Source: Chryseobacterium indologenes
GTDB lineage: Bacteria; Bacteroidota; Bacteroidia; Flavobacteriales; Weeksellaceae
Direction: 5' to 3'
Length of the DNA: 64,000 nucleotides
Assembly: GCA_001013295.1 (NCBI GenBank)
Contig: LAZY01000038.1
Location: 19,671 to 83,670 of the forward strand
Every line of letters starts with the position of its first letter. The stretch's first letter is position 1. The notes beneath the pieces are model-generated. The model saw nothing but the letters and a program-made list of their open reading frames with translations. It was not told the DNA's origin and searched no databases. Shown one piece after another: positions 35,224-43,308 of this stretch. A program made the translations under genes and the position numbers.

Positions 35224-35266
35224 GCCACGAATGCACGAATAAAGAAAAAATTCGTGCATTCGTGGC
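35224..35266. repeat. 17-bp perfect inverted repeat
   Basis: GCCACGAATGCACGAAT and its exact complement separated by 9 bp, between the receptor gene and pnp (convergent). It may terminate the receptor transcript although the T-run is lacking. Confidence 0.85.
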
Positions 35267-35297
35267 AAAAGATTCAGCAGCATCTCTACCCAACAAA

Positions 35298-35324
35298 AAA
35301 ATCCCTCAAAATTGAGGGATTTCT
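35298..35324 (-). terminator. Terminator of pnp
   Basis: Stem AAATCCCTCAA/TTGAGGGATTT with a short loop and T-run on the minus strand, 20 bp past the pnp stop; works in both directions. Confidence 0.8.
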
Positions 35325-35343
35325 TTATATCTAAGAATAGATC

Positions 35344-37602
35344 TTATGCTTCAGCAGAAGGTTCCTGGTTAGCTGCAGGTTTTTCACCCTGAGGCTTTTG
35401 TCCTTCCGGTCTTCTTTGTCCGTCTGGTCTGCCCTGTCCTTCCTGTCTTGGTTTACCTTCTGGTCTACCTTGTCCTTCTGGTCTTGGAGGTCTTGGTAAA
35501 AGAACTTTACGGGAAAGCTTCATTTTCTTACGATCATCGTACCCCATAAATTTAACTTCTACTTCATCACCTTCAGCATAAGGAACTTTGTCTAAACGAG
35601 CCCATTCAATTTCAGAAATGTGAAGAAGACCTTCTGTTCCTTTAGCAATCGCTACGAAAGCACCAAAGTCCATTACTTTCACTACTTTACCTTTGTAAAC
35701 TTCTCCTACAACCGGTACGAAAGTAATTTCATTGATTTTTGCAACAGCAGCATTGATTTTCTCTCTGTCTGTTCCTGCAATCTCGATACGTCCGATCTCA
35801 CCAATTTCTTCAATAGCAATAACGGTATCTGTATCTTTCTGCATCTGCTGGATAATTTTCCCTCCAGGCCCGATTACAGCACCAATGAAGTCTTTTGCGA
35901 TCTCCATTACCACCATTTTCGGAGCGTGTGGTTTCACATCTGCCCTTGGCTCAGAAATAGTTTCAGTGATTTTATTTAAGATATGTAATCTTCCGTCTCT
36001 AGCCTGCATCAAAGCTTTCTCCATGATGTCCATAGAAAGTCCCTGAATTTTGATATCCATCTGACAAGCAGTGATACCATCTGCAGTACCTGTTACTTTA
36101 AAGTCCATATCTCCAAGGTGATCTTCATCTCCTAAGATGTCAGAAAGTACGGTAAATTTACCTGATTTTGTATCAGTGATCAATCCCATTGCAATCCCGG
36201 AAACAGGTTTTGTAATCTGAACTCCGGCATCCATTAATGCTAATGTTCCTGCACAAACTGTTGCCATTGAAGACGAACCGTTGGATTCAAGAATATCAGA
36301 AACAATTCTGATGGTATATGGATTTTCTTCAGGAATAACTGCCTGTAATGCTCTTTGAGCAAGGTTTCCGTGTCCTACTTCTCTTCTTGAAGTTCCTCTT
36401 AAAGGTCTTGCTTCACCCGTTGAGAATGGAGGGAAGTTATAATGTAGGAAGAATTTTTCGTCATGCTGCGTGATTACGCTGTCTACCATGTTTGCATCTT
36501 TTACAGAACCTAAAGTTACCGCTGTTAAAGACTGAGTTTCACCTCTTGTAAAGATTGCAGAACCGTGAGCTCCCGGAAGATAGTCAATTTCTGACCAGAT
36601 CGGACGGATCGTCTGAGGATCACGACCATCAAGACGGATATTGTCTTCAAGAATCATCTGACGCATTGCTTCTTTTTCTACATCATGATAATATACTTTT
36701 ACGAAAGGAGTTACTCTTTCCAATTCTTCTTCATTATCAGCATATTGTGCTAAAAACTCTTCACGAACCGCCTTGAATTTCTCTCCTCTCTCCTCTTTAC
36801 CAGATGGAGTTCTTGCTACTTCATATACTTTATCGTAAGTTTCTTTCCATACTTTTTCACGAATTTCTTCGTCATGAGTTTCGTGAGAATATTCTCTCTT
36901 AGGGAAAGCTTTTCCTACTTTTTCTGCTAATCTCTCCTGAGCTTCGATTTGCTTTTTAATTTCAGCATGACCAAAATTAATAGCTTCTAACATTTCCTGC
37001 TCAGAAATTTCTTTCATTTCTCCTTCTACCATTACGATGGAGTCTTTAGTAGCTCCAACCATAATATCTAACTCAGAATTTTTTAAATCTTCATAACTTG
37101 GGTTGATGGAAAGTTGTCCGTCAAATCTTACCACCCTTACTTCAGACATAGGTCCGTTGAAAGGAATATCAGTAATTGCAATGGCAGCCGAAGCAGCTAA
37201 ACCTGCTAAATCATCAGGAATTGTTTTTCCGTCATAAGAAATCAAAGAAATCATCACCTGAACTTCAGCATGGAAATCTTCAGGGAAAAGCGGACGCAGT
37301 ACTCTGTCTACTAAACGCATTGTTAAAATTTCCTGATCTGAAGGTCTTGCTTCTCTACGGAAGAAGTTTCCGGGAATTCTTCCACCTGCATAGAATTTTT
37401 CTCTATAATCTACTGTTAATGGTAAAAAATCTACACCAGGATTTGCTTCTTTATTGGCTACAACAGTTGCTAAAAGCATTGTTCCACCCATTTTTACTAC
37501 CACAGATCCATCAGCCTGCTTAGCCAATTTCCCTGTTTCAATAGTGATTTCTCTGCCATCAGCAAGAGTAATCAGCTCTGTAAACGCTTGAGGTATACTC
37601 AT
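35344..37602 (-). CDS. pnp: Polyribonucleotide nucleotidyltransferase (PNPase)
   Basis: 752-aa phosphorolytic 3'-5' exoribonuclease of the RNA degradation machinery. Two RNase PH-like domains are seen (first from about 10 with VNKEANPGVDFLPLTVDYREKFYAGG; second from about 330 with GSAIFTRGETQSLTAVTLG), then a KH domain (DFIGAVIGPGGKIIQQMQ, about 565) and an S1 domain (EVYKGKVVKVMDFGAFVAI, about 635). The last 50 residues are a low-complexity PRPEGQGRP-type tail rich in Pro, Gly, Arg and Gln, a likely RNA-binding disordered end. In many bacteria pnp follows rpsO directly; here 3.6 kb intervene. Confidence 0.97.
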   Translation of the reverse strand: MSIPQAFTELITLADGREITIETGKLAKQADGSVVVKMGGTMLLATVVANKEANPGVDFLPLTVDYREKFYAGGRIPGNFFRREARPSDQEILTMRLVDRVLRPLFPEDFHAEVQVMISLISYDGKTIPDDLAGLAASAAIAITDIPFNGPMSEVRVVRFDGQLSINPSYEDLKNSELDIMVGATKDSIVMVEGEMKEISEQEMLEAINFGHAEIKKQIEAQERLAEKVGKAFPKREYSHETHDEEIREKVWKETYDKVYEVARTPSGKEERGEKFKAVREEFLAQYADNEEELERVTPFVKVYYHDVEKEAMRQMILEDNIRLDGRDPQTIRPIWSEIDYLPGAHGSAIFTRGETQSLTAVTLGSVKDANMVDSVITQHDEKFFLHYNFPPFSTGEARPLRGTSRREVGHGNLAQRALQAVIPEENPYTIRIVSDILESNGSSSMATVCAGTLALMDAGVQITKPVSGIAMGLITDTKSGKFTVLSDILGDEDHLGDMDFKVTGTADGITACQMDIKIQGLSMDIMEKALMQARDGRLHILNKITETISEPRADVKPHAPKMVVMEIAKDFIGAVIGPGGKIIQQMQKDTDTVIAIEEIGEIGRIEIAGTDREKINAAVAKINEITFVPVVGEVYKGKVVKVMDFGAFVAIAKGTEGLLHISEIEWARLDKVPYAEGDEVEVKFMGYDDRKKMKLSRKVLLPRPPRPEGQGRPEGKPRQEGQGRPDGQRRPEGQKPQGEKPAANQEPSAEA

Positions 37603-37668
37603 AAATTTGTCTTCTTAATACTCCGTATTGAGTATGAATTAATATTTAAACTCTTTAAATTTTCGTTT

Positions 37669-37676
37669 GCAAAGGT
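37669..37676 (-). promoter_or_regulatory. -7 box of pnp
   Basis: TACCTTTG on the minus strand, about 67 bp before the pnp start. A matching -33 TTG at the usual distance is not evident. The rest of the 37603-38039 gap is very AT-rich. Confidence 0.5.
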
Positions 37677-37939
37677 ACTATATAATAATGATATATTAAA
37701 TTTTTCAATTGCATAAATAGACTGTCAAAATACAAAAATTTGGCTATCAGTTTTATGAATATCTCAAAAATTAACATTATCAATTCCAACGGTCAACTTA
37801 TTTTTAAAATTAAAAACATGTTTTTTTATGATTTTATATTGAAAAAAGCGGTTGTTTTTGTATTATTGTCTCAAAAAATGAAAATAATGTTTTGATCCTA
37901 TAAAAATTATACATCTCATTATAAAAACCATTGAAAGAA

Positions 37940-37970
37940 TTGCAAAACCATAGGCTGATCCCTATATTTG
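37940..37970 (+). promoter_or_regulatory. Promoter of the sugar transporter gene
   Basis: TTG (37940-37942), 20-bp spacer, TATATTTG (37963-37970), matching flavobacterial consensus, about 70 bp before the start codon. Confidence 0.6.
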
Positions 37971-38039
37971 CCCTACTTCACCAAATACAATGCTGTAGGC
38001 AAAAAAGCTAAGGAAAATATTTCCTGAAACAATAAATAA

Positions 38040-39461
38040 ATGTTTATGAATAATAAAGAAGTACAAACTCAAGGCAGGAACTATACGGTACCGTTGATTA
38101 CCATCACCCTGCTGTTTTTTATGTGGGGATTCATCACCTGTATGAATGACATTCTGATCCCTTATCTGAAACAACTTTTTAAACTCACCTTTTTCGAATC
38201 TATGCTGGTACAGTTCTGTTTCTTCGGAGCTTACTTTATCGGATCTTTGATTTATTTTCTGATTTCTATTTCCCAAGGCGACCCCATCAATAAAGTGGGC
38301 TACAAAAAAGGAATTTTATTCGGGATTGGTTTGGCAGCACTGGGCTGCATTCTGTTTTATCCGGCAGCCACATTCTCATATTATCCTCTATTCCTTGGGG
38401 CATTATTCATTTTGGGACTAGGTTTTACCGTTTTACAAATTACGGCAAATGCTTACGTTTCATTGCTTGGTTCAGAAGACTCTGCATCCAGCCGTTTAAA
38501 TATGACCCAGGCTTTCAATGCTTTCGGAACTACGATTGCACCGGTATTAGGCGGCCATTTAATTTTTGAATTATTTTCTGAACCGGACGGAACTTTCAGC
38601 GCAGTAGCCACAAGAATTCCTTATTTGATCTTCGCCGCTATCCTTCTGCTGGTAGGTTTATTAATTTCAAGGGTAAAACTTCCTTCATTTCAAACAGAAA
38701 CTGAAGAAACCGTACAAGGTTGGGGAGCATTGAAATTCAACCATTTGAAATTTGGAGTTTTTGCGATGTTCTGTTATGTGGGAGGTGAAGTTGCTGTAGG
38801 AAGCTTCATCATCAGCTTTCTTGAAGAAACTATGAAATTTAATGAAGCCATCAGTAAAAATTACCTGTCCTTATATTGGGGCGGAGCCATGATTGGGCGT
38901 TTCTTAGGGGCAATTTCATTAAATCACTCTATTAGCCAGGCTAAAAAAGCTATATTTATGCTAGGAGCTGCAGCATTAGTATTCCTCGTAATTTTTAGTA
39001 TTGTTAATCTTACTTTTGACCAGATCAGCTTTTTCCTGGTATTCATCCTATTGAATTTTGTCGCATTTTTTGTGGGTAAAGCAGCTCCCGCAAGAACACT
39101 TTCTATTTTTGCAGCCATCAATGTTATTTTATTGATTTCTACGATGGTTAACCACGGAGAAATGGCAATGTACAGTGTTTTAGGAATTGGGATTTTCAAT
39201 TCGATCATGTTCTCAAATATCTATACATTAGCGATTTCAGGATTAGGAAAATATACCAGTCAAGGATCTTCTTTAGTAGTAATGGCTATTTTGGGAGGAG
39301 CGATAGTTCCTATTTTCCAGGGACTTTTAGCAGATCAGTTTGGCGTACAGCATTCATTTATTATCCCTGTTTTCTGCTATCTGATTATTTTAATTTTCGG
39401 AGCTTACTGCACCAAATATCTTGGACATGTAGAAAGCGCTGAAGCTAAATCAGGACATTAA
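38040..39461 (+). CDS. Sugar:H+ symporter of the FucP/GluP MFS family
   Basis: 473-aa inner-membrane transporter with twelve predicted spans. The family start LLFFMWGFITCMNDILIPYLKQLFKLTFFESMLVQFCFFGAYFIGSL is clear, as is the mid-chain SLYWGGAMIGRFLGA block. Members carry glucose, galactose or fucose. Together with the glk gene it may serve glucose use, though they are far apart. Two in-frame ATGs two codons apart; the first was kept. It is monocistronic with a terminator. Confidence 0.9.
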   Translation: MFMNNKEVQTQGRNYTVPLITITLLFFMWGFITCMNDILIPYLKQLFKLTFFESMLVQFCFFGAYFIGSLIYFLISISQGDPINKVGYKKGILFGIGLAALGCILFYPAATFSYYPLFLGALFILGLGFTVLQITANAYVSLLGSEDSASSRLNMTQAFNAFGTTIAPVLGGHLIFELFSEPDGTFSAVATRIPYLIFAAILLLVGLLISRVKLPSFQTETEETVQGWGALKFNHLKFGVFAMFCYVGGEVAVGSFIISFLEETMKFNEAISKNYLSLYWGGAMIGRFLGAISLNHSISQAKKAIFMLGAAALVFLVIFSIVNLTFDQISFFLVFILLNFVAFFVGKAAPARTLSIFAAINVILLISTMVNHGEMAMYSVLGIGIFNSIMFSNIYTLAISGLGKYTSQGSSLVVMAILGGAIVPIFQGLLADQFGVQHSFIIPVFCYLIILIFGAYCTKYLGHVESAEAKSGH

Positions 39462-39489
39462 ATATTTAATAATACACATATAATAAAGC

Positions 39490-39525
39490 TAAAGGCTGTT
39501 TCATTTTTGAAGCAGCCTATTTTTT
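39490..39525 (+). terminator. Terminator of the sugar transporter gene
   Basis: Stem AGGCTG-TTC/GAA-CAGCCT with a short loop followed by a T-run. Confidence 0.75.
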
Positions 39526-39685
39526 ACCACATAAGGGCATAGATTAATAACCGGGCATTATCTCATTGGTGTATTCGCGGCAATTAAAAGCAGACTGATC
39601 TTCTGAGAACATTAGCATCTTAATATGTAACTTTATATCTGAAATCACGACCTATTTTATCAGATACCTTAAGCTTTTTACTCCG

Positions 39686-40045
39686 ATGAAGATCCAGTTA
39701 CAACTTGAATACGCAGCATTTTTACTATTAGGCATTTTTGCATTTGCTCAGACAGGATATTCCTGGTGGTGGTTTGCAGGCCTTTTCCTGGCTCCGGACC
39801 TATCTATGCTCGGATATACAATCAATACCAGAGTGGGTGCATTTTTCTATAATCTCTTTCATCATTTTGGAATAGCTGTTATTGTTTATATTGCCGGAAC
39901 AGTCTTATCCCTGTCCTATTTACAGATGATTGGGGCTATTTTGTTTTCTCATTCAGCCTTTGACAGGACACTGGGGTACGGATTGAAGTATCCGGATAGT
40001 TTTCAGAATACACATTTGGGAAAGATTGGGAAAAAGATGGAGTAA
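39686..40045 (+). CDS. DUF4260 membrane protein
   Basis: 119-aa protein with three to four hydrophobic spans. SWWWFAGLFLAPDLSMLGYTINTRVGAFFYNLFHH and the late FDRTLGYGLKYPDSFQNTHLGKIG are characteristic of DUF4260. Function unknown. Monocistronic; a palindromic repeat copy follows. Confidence 0.85.
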   Translation: MKIQLQLEYAAFLLLGIFAFAQTGYSWWWFAGLFLAPDLSMLGYTINTRVGAFFYNLFHHFGIAVIVYIAGTVLSLSYLQMIGAILFSHSAFDRTLGYGLKYPDSFQNTHLGKIGKKME

Positions 40046-40064
40046 GTACTTATTACAGAGCGTT

Positions 40065-40119
40065 AACCACCCCGTCAAAAATTCTTTGAATTTTTGCCAC
40101 CCCTCCATCGGAGGGGAAT
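40065..40119. repeat. Dispersed palindromic repeat, copy D
   Basis: ACCACCCCGTCAAAAATTC, TTTGAATTTTTGCCACCCC and CTCCATCGGAGGGG; same orientation as copy C, with compensating changes in the arms. Confidence 0.85.
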
Positions 40120-40194
40120 TTACAGTTGTTCAATTACAGTATTTGTGAAAGTATTTAGTTTTCTGTTTTCTGATCATTAAATACATCAGATTAA

Positions 40195-40776
40195 TCAACA
40201 CCAGTACTGATTAAGATAATAATACTCACCGTGATATTCTATAACAAAGCAATCATCATACATTGTCTTATAGGAAAATATCCGGGTGATATCGTAAATA
40301 AAAAGAGAATCAACCAAAGTAAAAAGTGTATCCGAAAATCTCCTGGAATTTTCTTCATTATCAGGATTATCATGTAATGATTTTTCAATAAAATTTTTGA
40401 AAAGGATTTTGTATTCTGCCGCCTTAAGTTCTTTGAGACTACCCTTAGAATCAAGCTTTATTTCTGAAATCGCTTTCCCTTTATAGAATTTAAAATACTC
40501 ATAATAATCTCCTCCCATAAACTTCCTTTCCATATAAAGATTTATAGCCATCAGAAAACCTTCGATAAGATTCATCTTATAATTTTCGTTTAAAGCTTTC
40601 TCTCTATAAGATTCAGGAATTTCATAATTATATTTTTCAAAATATCTAAAAGCTTTACTTGCCTGCCAGATTTCCTCTATAGTAATAATTTGTCCTGGTT
40701 CTAATGGTATACATTCTATAAAAAATTCATTGATATAGAATTCAAGACCATAACTAAGATCATTTCTCTGAATCAT
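40195..40776 (-). CDS. Unknown 193-aa acidic protein
   Basis: Not recognised. Soluble, rich in Glu, Tyr and Phe (ECIPLEPGQIITIEEIWQASKAFRYFEKYNYEIPESYREKAL), resembling the many small acidic proteins of accessory operons, some of which are immunity proteins. It follows the 59-aa gene by 6 bp and shares its operator-bearing promoter, so it belongs to the predicted regulon. It ends in a cysteine (YLNQYWC). Confidence 0.6.
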   Translation of the reverse strand: MIQRNDLSYGLEFYINEFFIECIPLEPGQIITIEEIWQASKAFRYFEKYNYEIPESYREKALNENYKMNLIEGFLMAINLYMERKFMGGDYYEYFKFYKGKAISEIKLDSKGSLKELKAAEYKILFKNFIEKSLHDNPDNEENSRRFSDTLFTLVDSLFIYDITRIFSYKTMYDDCFVIEYHGEYYYLNQYWC

Positions 40777-40782
40777 ATCAGA

Positions 40783-40962
40783 CTAATCAGTATCAGTAAT
40801 TTCCACTTTGTTTTCACCCATCTTTATTATCTGCAAATCGTCATTAAAAAAAGTGTAGTTATATCTTCCCTTAAGATTTTTCTCTCTGGCTAATACTCTA
40901 TATTCATCATTATACAGATTATCTTTTTTTGCTGCTTCTTTATTTTTGAAACGTATTTTCAT
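40783..40962 (-). CDS. Small 59-aa protein, unknown
   Basis: Short gene read on the minus strand: starts MKIRFKNKEAAKKDNLYNDE, continues YRVLAREKNLKGRYNYTFFN and ends with ENKVEITDTD. Basic N-terminus, acidic C-terminus. It stands directly behind the perfect TACGCAA-type operator and directly before the 193-aa gene, so the pair should be one operon. Function unknown; a regulator or toxin-like role would be pure guesswork. Confidence 0.65.
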   Translation of the reverse strand: MKIRFKNKEAAKKDNLYNDEYRVLAREKNLKGRYNYTFFNDDLQIIKMGENKVEITDTD

Positions 40963-41014
40963 TATTGTATTAGTTTTTTATTAAACTACTTTCAGGACTT
41001 TTACATTAATAATG

Positions 41015-41051
41015 CAAATATAAAAAGGCAAATACGCAATATTCTTGCGTA
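41015..41051 (-). promoter_or_regulatory. Operator/promoter of the 59-aa/193-aa operon
   Basis: The best copy of the shared operator: perfect 7-bp arms TACGCAA and TTGCGTA with a 5-bp spacer (41033-41051), then 10 bp to the -7 box TATATTTG (41015-41022, minus strand). Confidence 0.75.
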
Positions 41052-41206
41052 GATTTTTTTAATTCCTAAGTTTATATTTCGGATCATACTCAAAAGATGT
41101 TGTAAAACAATTGAATACGAATTCATTATTTTAAATTTTATAAACGCAAAGAATTAGAGATTCAGATGTTTGATTTTAGGAGACTAAGAATAGGGTATAA
41201 ACAACA

Positions 41207-41238
41207 AAAAGCAACCTCTTTCGAAGTTGCTTTTATTT
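41207..41238 (-). terminator. Terminator of rpsO
   Basis: Stem AAAAGCAAC/GTTGCTTTT with a 10-nt loop and flanking T-run, 20 bp after the rpsO stop. It uncouples rpsO from pnp. Confidence 0.8.
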
Positions 41239-41254
41239 TGAAAATCTTTATAGA

Positions 41255-41524
41255 TTATTTTCTTAATCCTAATGCAGCAATAATTGCTCTGTATCTTGCG
41301 ATATCTTTTTTCTTAAGGTAATCTAGTAAACTTTTTCTCTTACCTACCAATTTCACTAGAGATCTCTCTGTGTTGAAATCATGACGGTTAGCCTTTAAGT
41401 GCTGAGATAAGTGATTAATTCTGAAAGTGAAAAGAGCGATTTGTCCTTCTGCGCTTCCTGTGTCCTGTGCAGATTTTCCGTGTTGTGCGAAAATTTCCTG
41501 CTTTTTGTCTGTTGTTAAGTACAT
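41255..41524 (-). CDS. rpsO: 30S ribosomal protein S15
   Basis: 89-aa protein of the small subunit platform that binds 16S rRNA helices 20-22. The sequence is canonical: HGKSAQDTGSAEGQIALFTFRINHLSQHLKANRHD, TERSLVKLVGKRKSLLDYLKKKD and RYRAIIAALGLRK. Length is normal. It is monocistronic with a terminator, unlike the usual rpsO-pnp arrangement. Confidence 0.97.
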   Translation of the reverse strand: MYLTTDKKQEIFAQHGKSAQDTGSAEGQIALFTFRINHLSQHLKANRHDFNTERSLVKLVGKRKSLLDYLKKKDIARYRAIIAALGLRK

Positions 41525-41697
41525 TCCAATATTGTTTAATGATTATTATGTAACGGGTGCAAAATTACGACTATTTTTTGAATCTGCAAACATTATTGAT
41601 TTCATAAATCAAATTTGATAGAAAAAAATGTTAAAAATTTCTTAATAAATTTGATGAAATCCAATGAAAAGGCAGTAATTTTGCATTCGAATTACAA

Positions 41698-42246
41698 ATG
41701 AAAAAAATTATATCCTTTATAGCAGTTCTTACTTTTTTATTCATTGGCTTTACTTCGGTAAAAGCACAGAAAAATGCTGATGATAAAGTAAAAAAAGTTC
41801 TATACTTCAATCCCGAGGTAGAGCCTGATATTGATGAAATAAAAGACCCTACCAATGCTGCTTTTTTCGATGCTGTTTCAGATAACTTCAGCGGAAGAAG
41901 AAACAAAATGCTCCGGGCAGAGGTTCAGGTTCCTTTCGACAGCATAGATAAACAGACGATCATGGATTACTGTGTCAACAATGATGCAGATTTTGCGATT
42001 GTTTCCAAAGTAAGATATTTCAAGGTAGGTCTTGGGAAATATGTATTTTCCAACCAGGTGGTGGTAAGCATGAAACTTTTTGGTGCTGACGGAAATCTGG
42101 TGACCGAAACGGATCATGATACCTACAGGAAAAATATGCGTTTACTGGGTTCTACTGTCAATTCTGTCAAAATAGGTACGGAAGGTGCTATAAAAGGTAT
42201 TCTTAAAAAACTGAGAAAACTGAAACCGACAGAAGCGGAACTTTAA
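41698..42246 (+). CDS. Exported protein of unknown function
   Basis: 182-aa protein with signal peptide (KKIISFIAVLTFLFIGFTSVKA) and a mature part containing DNFSGRRNKMLRAEVQVPFDSIDKQTIMDYC and YVFSNQVVVSMKLFGADGNLVTETDHDTYRKNM, a mixed alpha/beta pattern seen in small flavobacterial secreted proteins. No catalytic motif is visible. Single gene, -7 box-like TAATTTTGC just upstream of the start region. Confidence 0.6.
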   Translation: MKKIISFIAVLTFLFIGFTSVKAQKNADDKVKKVLYFNPEVEPDIDEIKDPTNAAFFDAVSDNFSGRRNKMLRAEVQVPFDSIDKQTIMDYCVNNDADFAIVSKVRYFKVGLGKYVFSNQVVVSMKLFGADGNLVTETDHDTYRKNMRLLGSTVNSVKIGTEGAIKGILKKLRKLKPTEAEL

Positions 42247-42469
42247 GGTTTACTAAGCTGCTTCCATGAATAGCTCATACTCTATTCTTCAGGTATGATG
42301 CTGAATCCTCTCTTTCAAACACTTTGTATGCATCAATACCAAAAAGAGTGATGATCATAATAATGCATCATTTTTTGTTATTCATAGACATTTCCCTACA
42401 TTGTATATCTGATTTTCAAACCCCTGAATATCTTTCTTTAGTTTAGTTTTTCATTAAATCTAAATCGTT

Positions 42470-42628
42470 ATGAAAAATTCAAATCTAAAAAAGCTGAGCA
42501 GAAATAGCCAGAAAGAAATTTTGGGAAGTGCCAGGGGAGGCATTCAAAAATGCAACTACTCTTTTGAATGTCCGGGAGGATCATGCTGCAGGAAAGCCTG
42601 CGTCTATTATCCCTGCCCTGAATTATAA
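42470..42628 (+). CDS. GG-leader cystine-rich peptide 1
   Basis: 52-aa precursor: leader MKNSNLKKLSRNSQKEILGS, a divergent form of the flavobacterial MKNLKKLSR...GG leader, then a core with cysteine spacing C-x5-C-x4-CC-x3-C-x4-C. Six cysteines in this C-C-CC-C-C order match the inhibitor-cystine-knot (knottin) framework. Such leaders direct cleavage and export by peptidase-containing ABC transporters; no such transporter is adjacent. A terminator follows, so it may be expressed separately from peptides 2 and 3. Confidence 0.8.
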   Translation: MKNSNLKKLSRNSQKEILGSARGGIQKCNYSFECPGGSCCRKACVYYPCPEL

Positions 42629-42648
42629 AAATTTTCGATGAAATGCAG

Positions 42649-42682
42649 AACACTTGTTGACCATAAAGCAAGTGTTTTTTTA
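42649..42682 (+). terminator. Terminator after peptide 1
   Basis: Stem AACACTTG/CAAGTGTT with a 12-nt loop followed by a run of T. Confidence 0.8.
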
Positions 42683-42797
42683 TGATAAAAACAAAACAAA
42701 CCCTACAAACAACTGAATACCAAATAAATATTTTCACCAACTAATGAATAATATGAAAAATATTTATTAATTTAGTTCAACATTAAAACTAAATCAT

Positions 42798-42938
42798 ATG
42801 AAAAATTTAAAGAAACTCAGCAGAGAAAAGGCAAAGCATATTAATGGCGGAGCCATTGAAAGATGCAGCGAAACAAGACCGTGTTTTATTGGATTTTGCT
42901 GTAGAGGAGCCTGCATGGAATATGCTTGTATAGATTAA
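42798..42938 (+). CDS. GG-leader cystine-rich peptide 2
   Basis: 46-aa precursor: leader MKNLKKLSREKAKHINGG with a canonical GG processing site, then core with exactly the same cysteine spacing as peptide 1 (C-x5-C-x4-CC-x3-C-x4-C) but other residues between. This conservation of spacing with free variation elsewhere is what a disulfide-knotted secreted peptide would show. Likely exported; antibacterial or signalling role is inference. Confidence 0.8.
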   Translation: MKNLKKLSREKAKHINGGAIERCSETRPCFIGFCCRGACMEYACID

Positions 42939-42968
42939 TAAGCTTTCTAATTGTTTAAACTAATCATT

Positions 42969-43139
42969 ATGAAAAATCCAAATCTCAAAAGACTGAACAG
43001 AACAGAACAAAAGGAGATCAAAGGCAGCGGCCCGGTTAAAAAATGCAGTACCAGTGCACAATGTGACCCCGGCCAATGCTGTGAAGGAGGAATGTGTATG
43101 TACTCTCCTATTATACAATGTGAACCTATTTTTGAATAA
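42969..43139 (+). CDS. GG-leader cystine-rich peptide 3
   Basis: 56-aa precursor: leader MKNPNLKRLNRTEQKEIKGS, then core with spacing C-x5-C-x4-CC-x4-C-x7-C (CSTSAQCDPGQCCEGGMC...C), the six-cysteine order again in slightly longer form. The DPGQCCEGGMC part is strikingly like the centre of animal and plant knottins. It follows peptide 2 by 30 bp, so those two are likely co-transcribed, ending at the hairpin at 43175. Confidence 0.8.
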   Translation: MKNPNLKRLNRTEQKEIKGSGPVKKCSTSAQCDPGQCCEGGMCMYSPIIQCEPIFE

Positions 43140-43174
43140 TATAGGCTATTATGATTTTTTAAAATTTAATTTTT

Positions 43175-43203
43175 GAACACCTGCTCCCACGGGTGTTCTT
43201 TTG
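43175..43203 (+). terminator. Terminator after the peptide cluster
   Basis: Stem GAACACC/GGTGTTC with a 10-nt loop and T-run. Confidence 0.8.
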
Positions 43204-43308
43204 TTCTTATAATGAAGCAATAAACTTTAATTAATCCTTAATTTTCTCAGTTTATTACTCAGTCTTAAAAATTTGAATTATTTTTGCATATCCAAAAAAT
43301 TTCACGTT

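Noticed and set aside
42273..42356. 27-codon open frame on the minus strand carrying the 26-bp match
   Set aside because: Too short and without promoter or family support; reported only as a sequence duplication.
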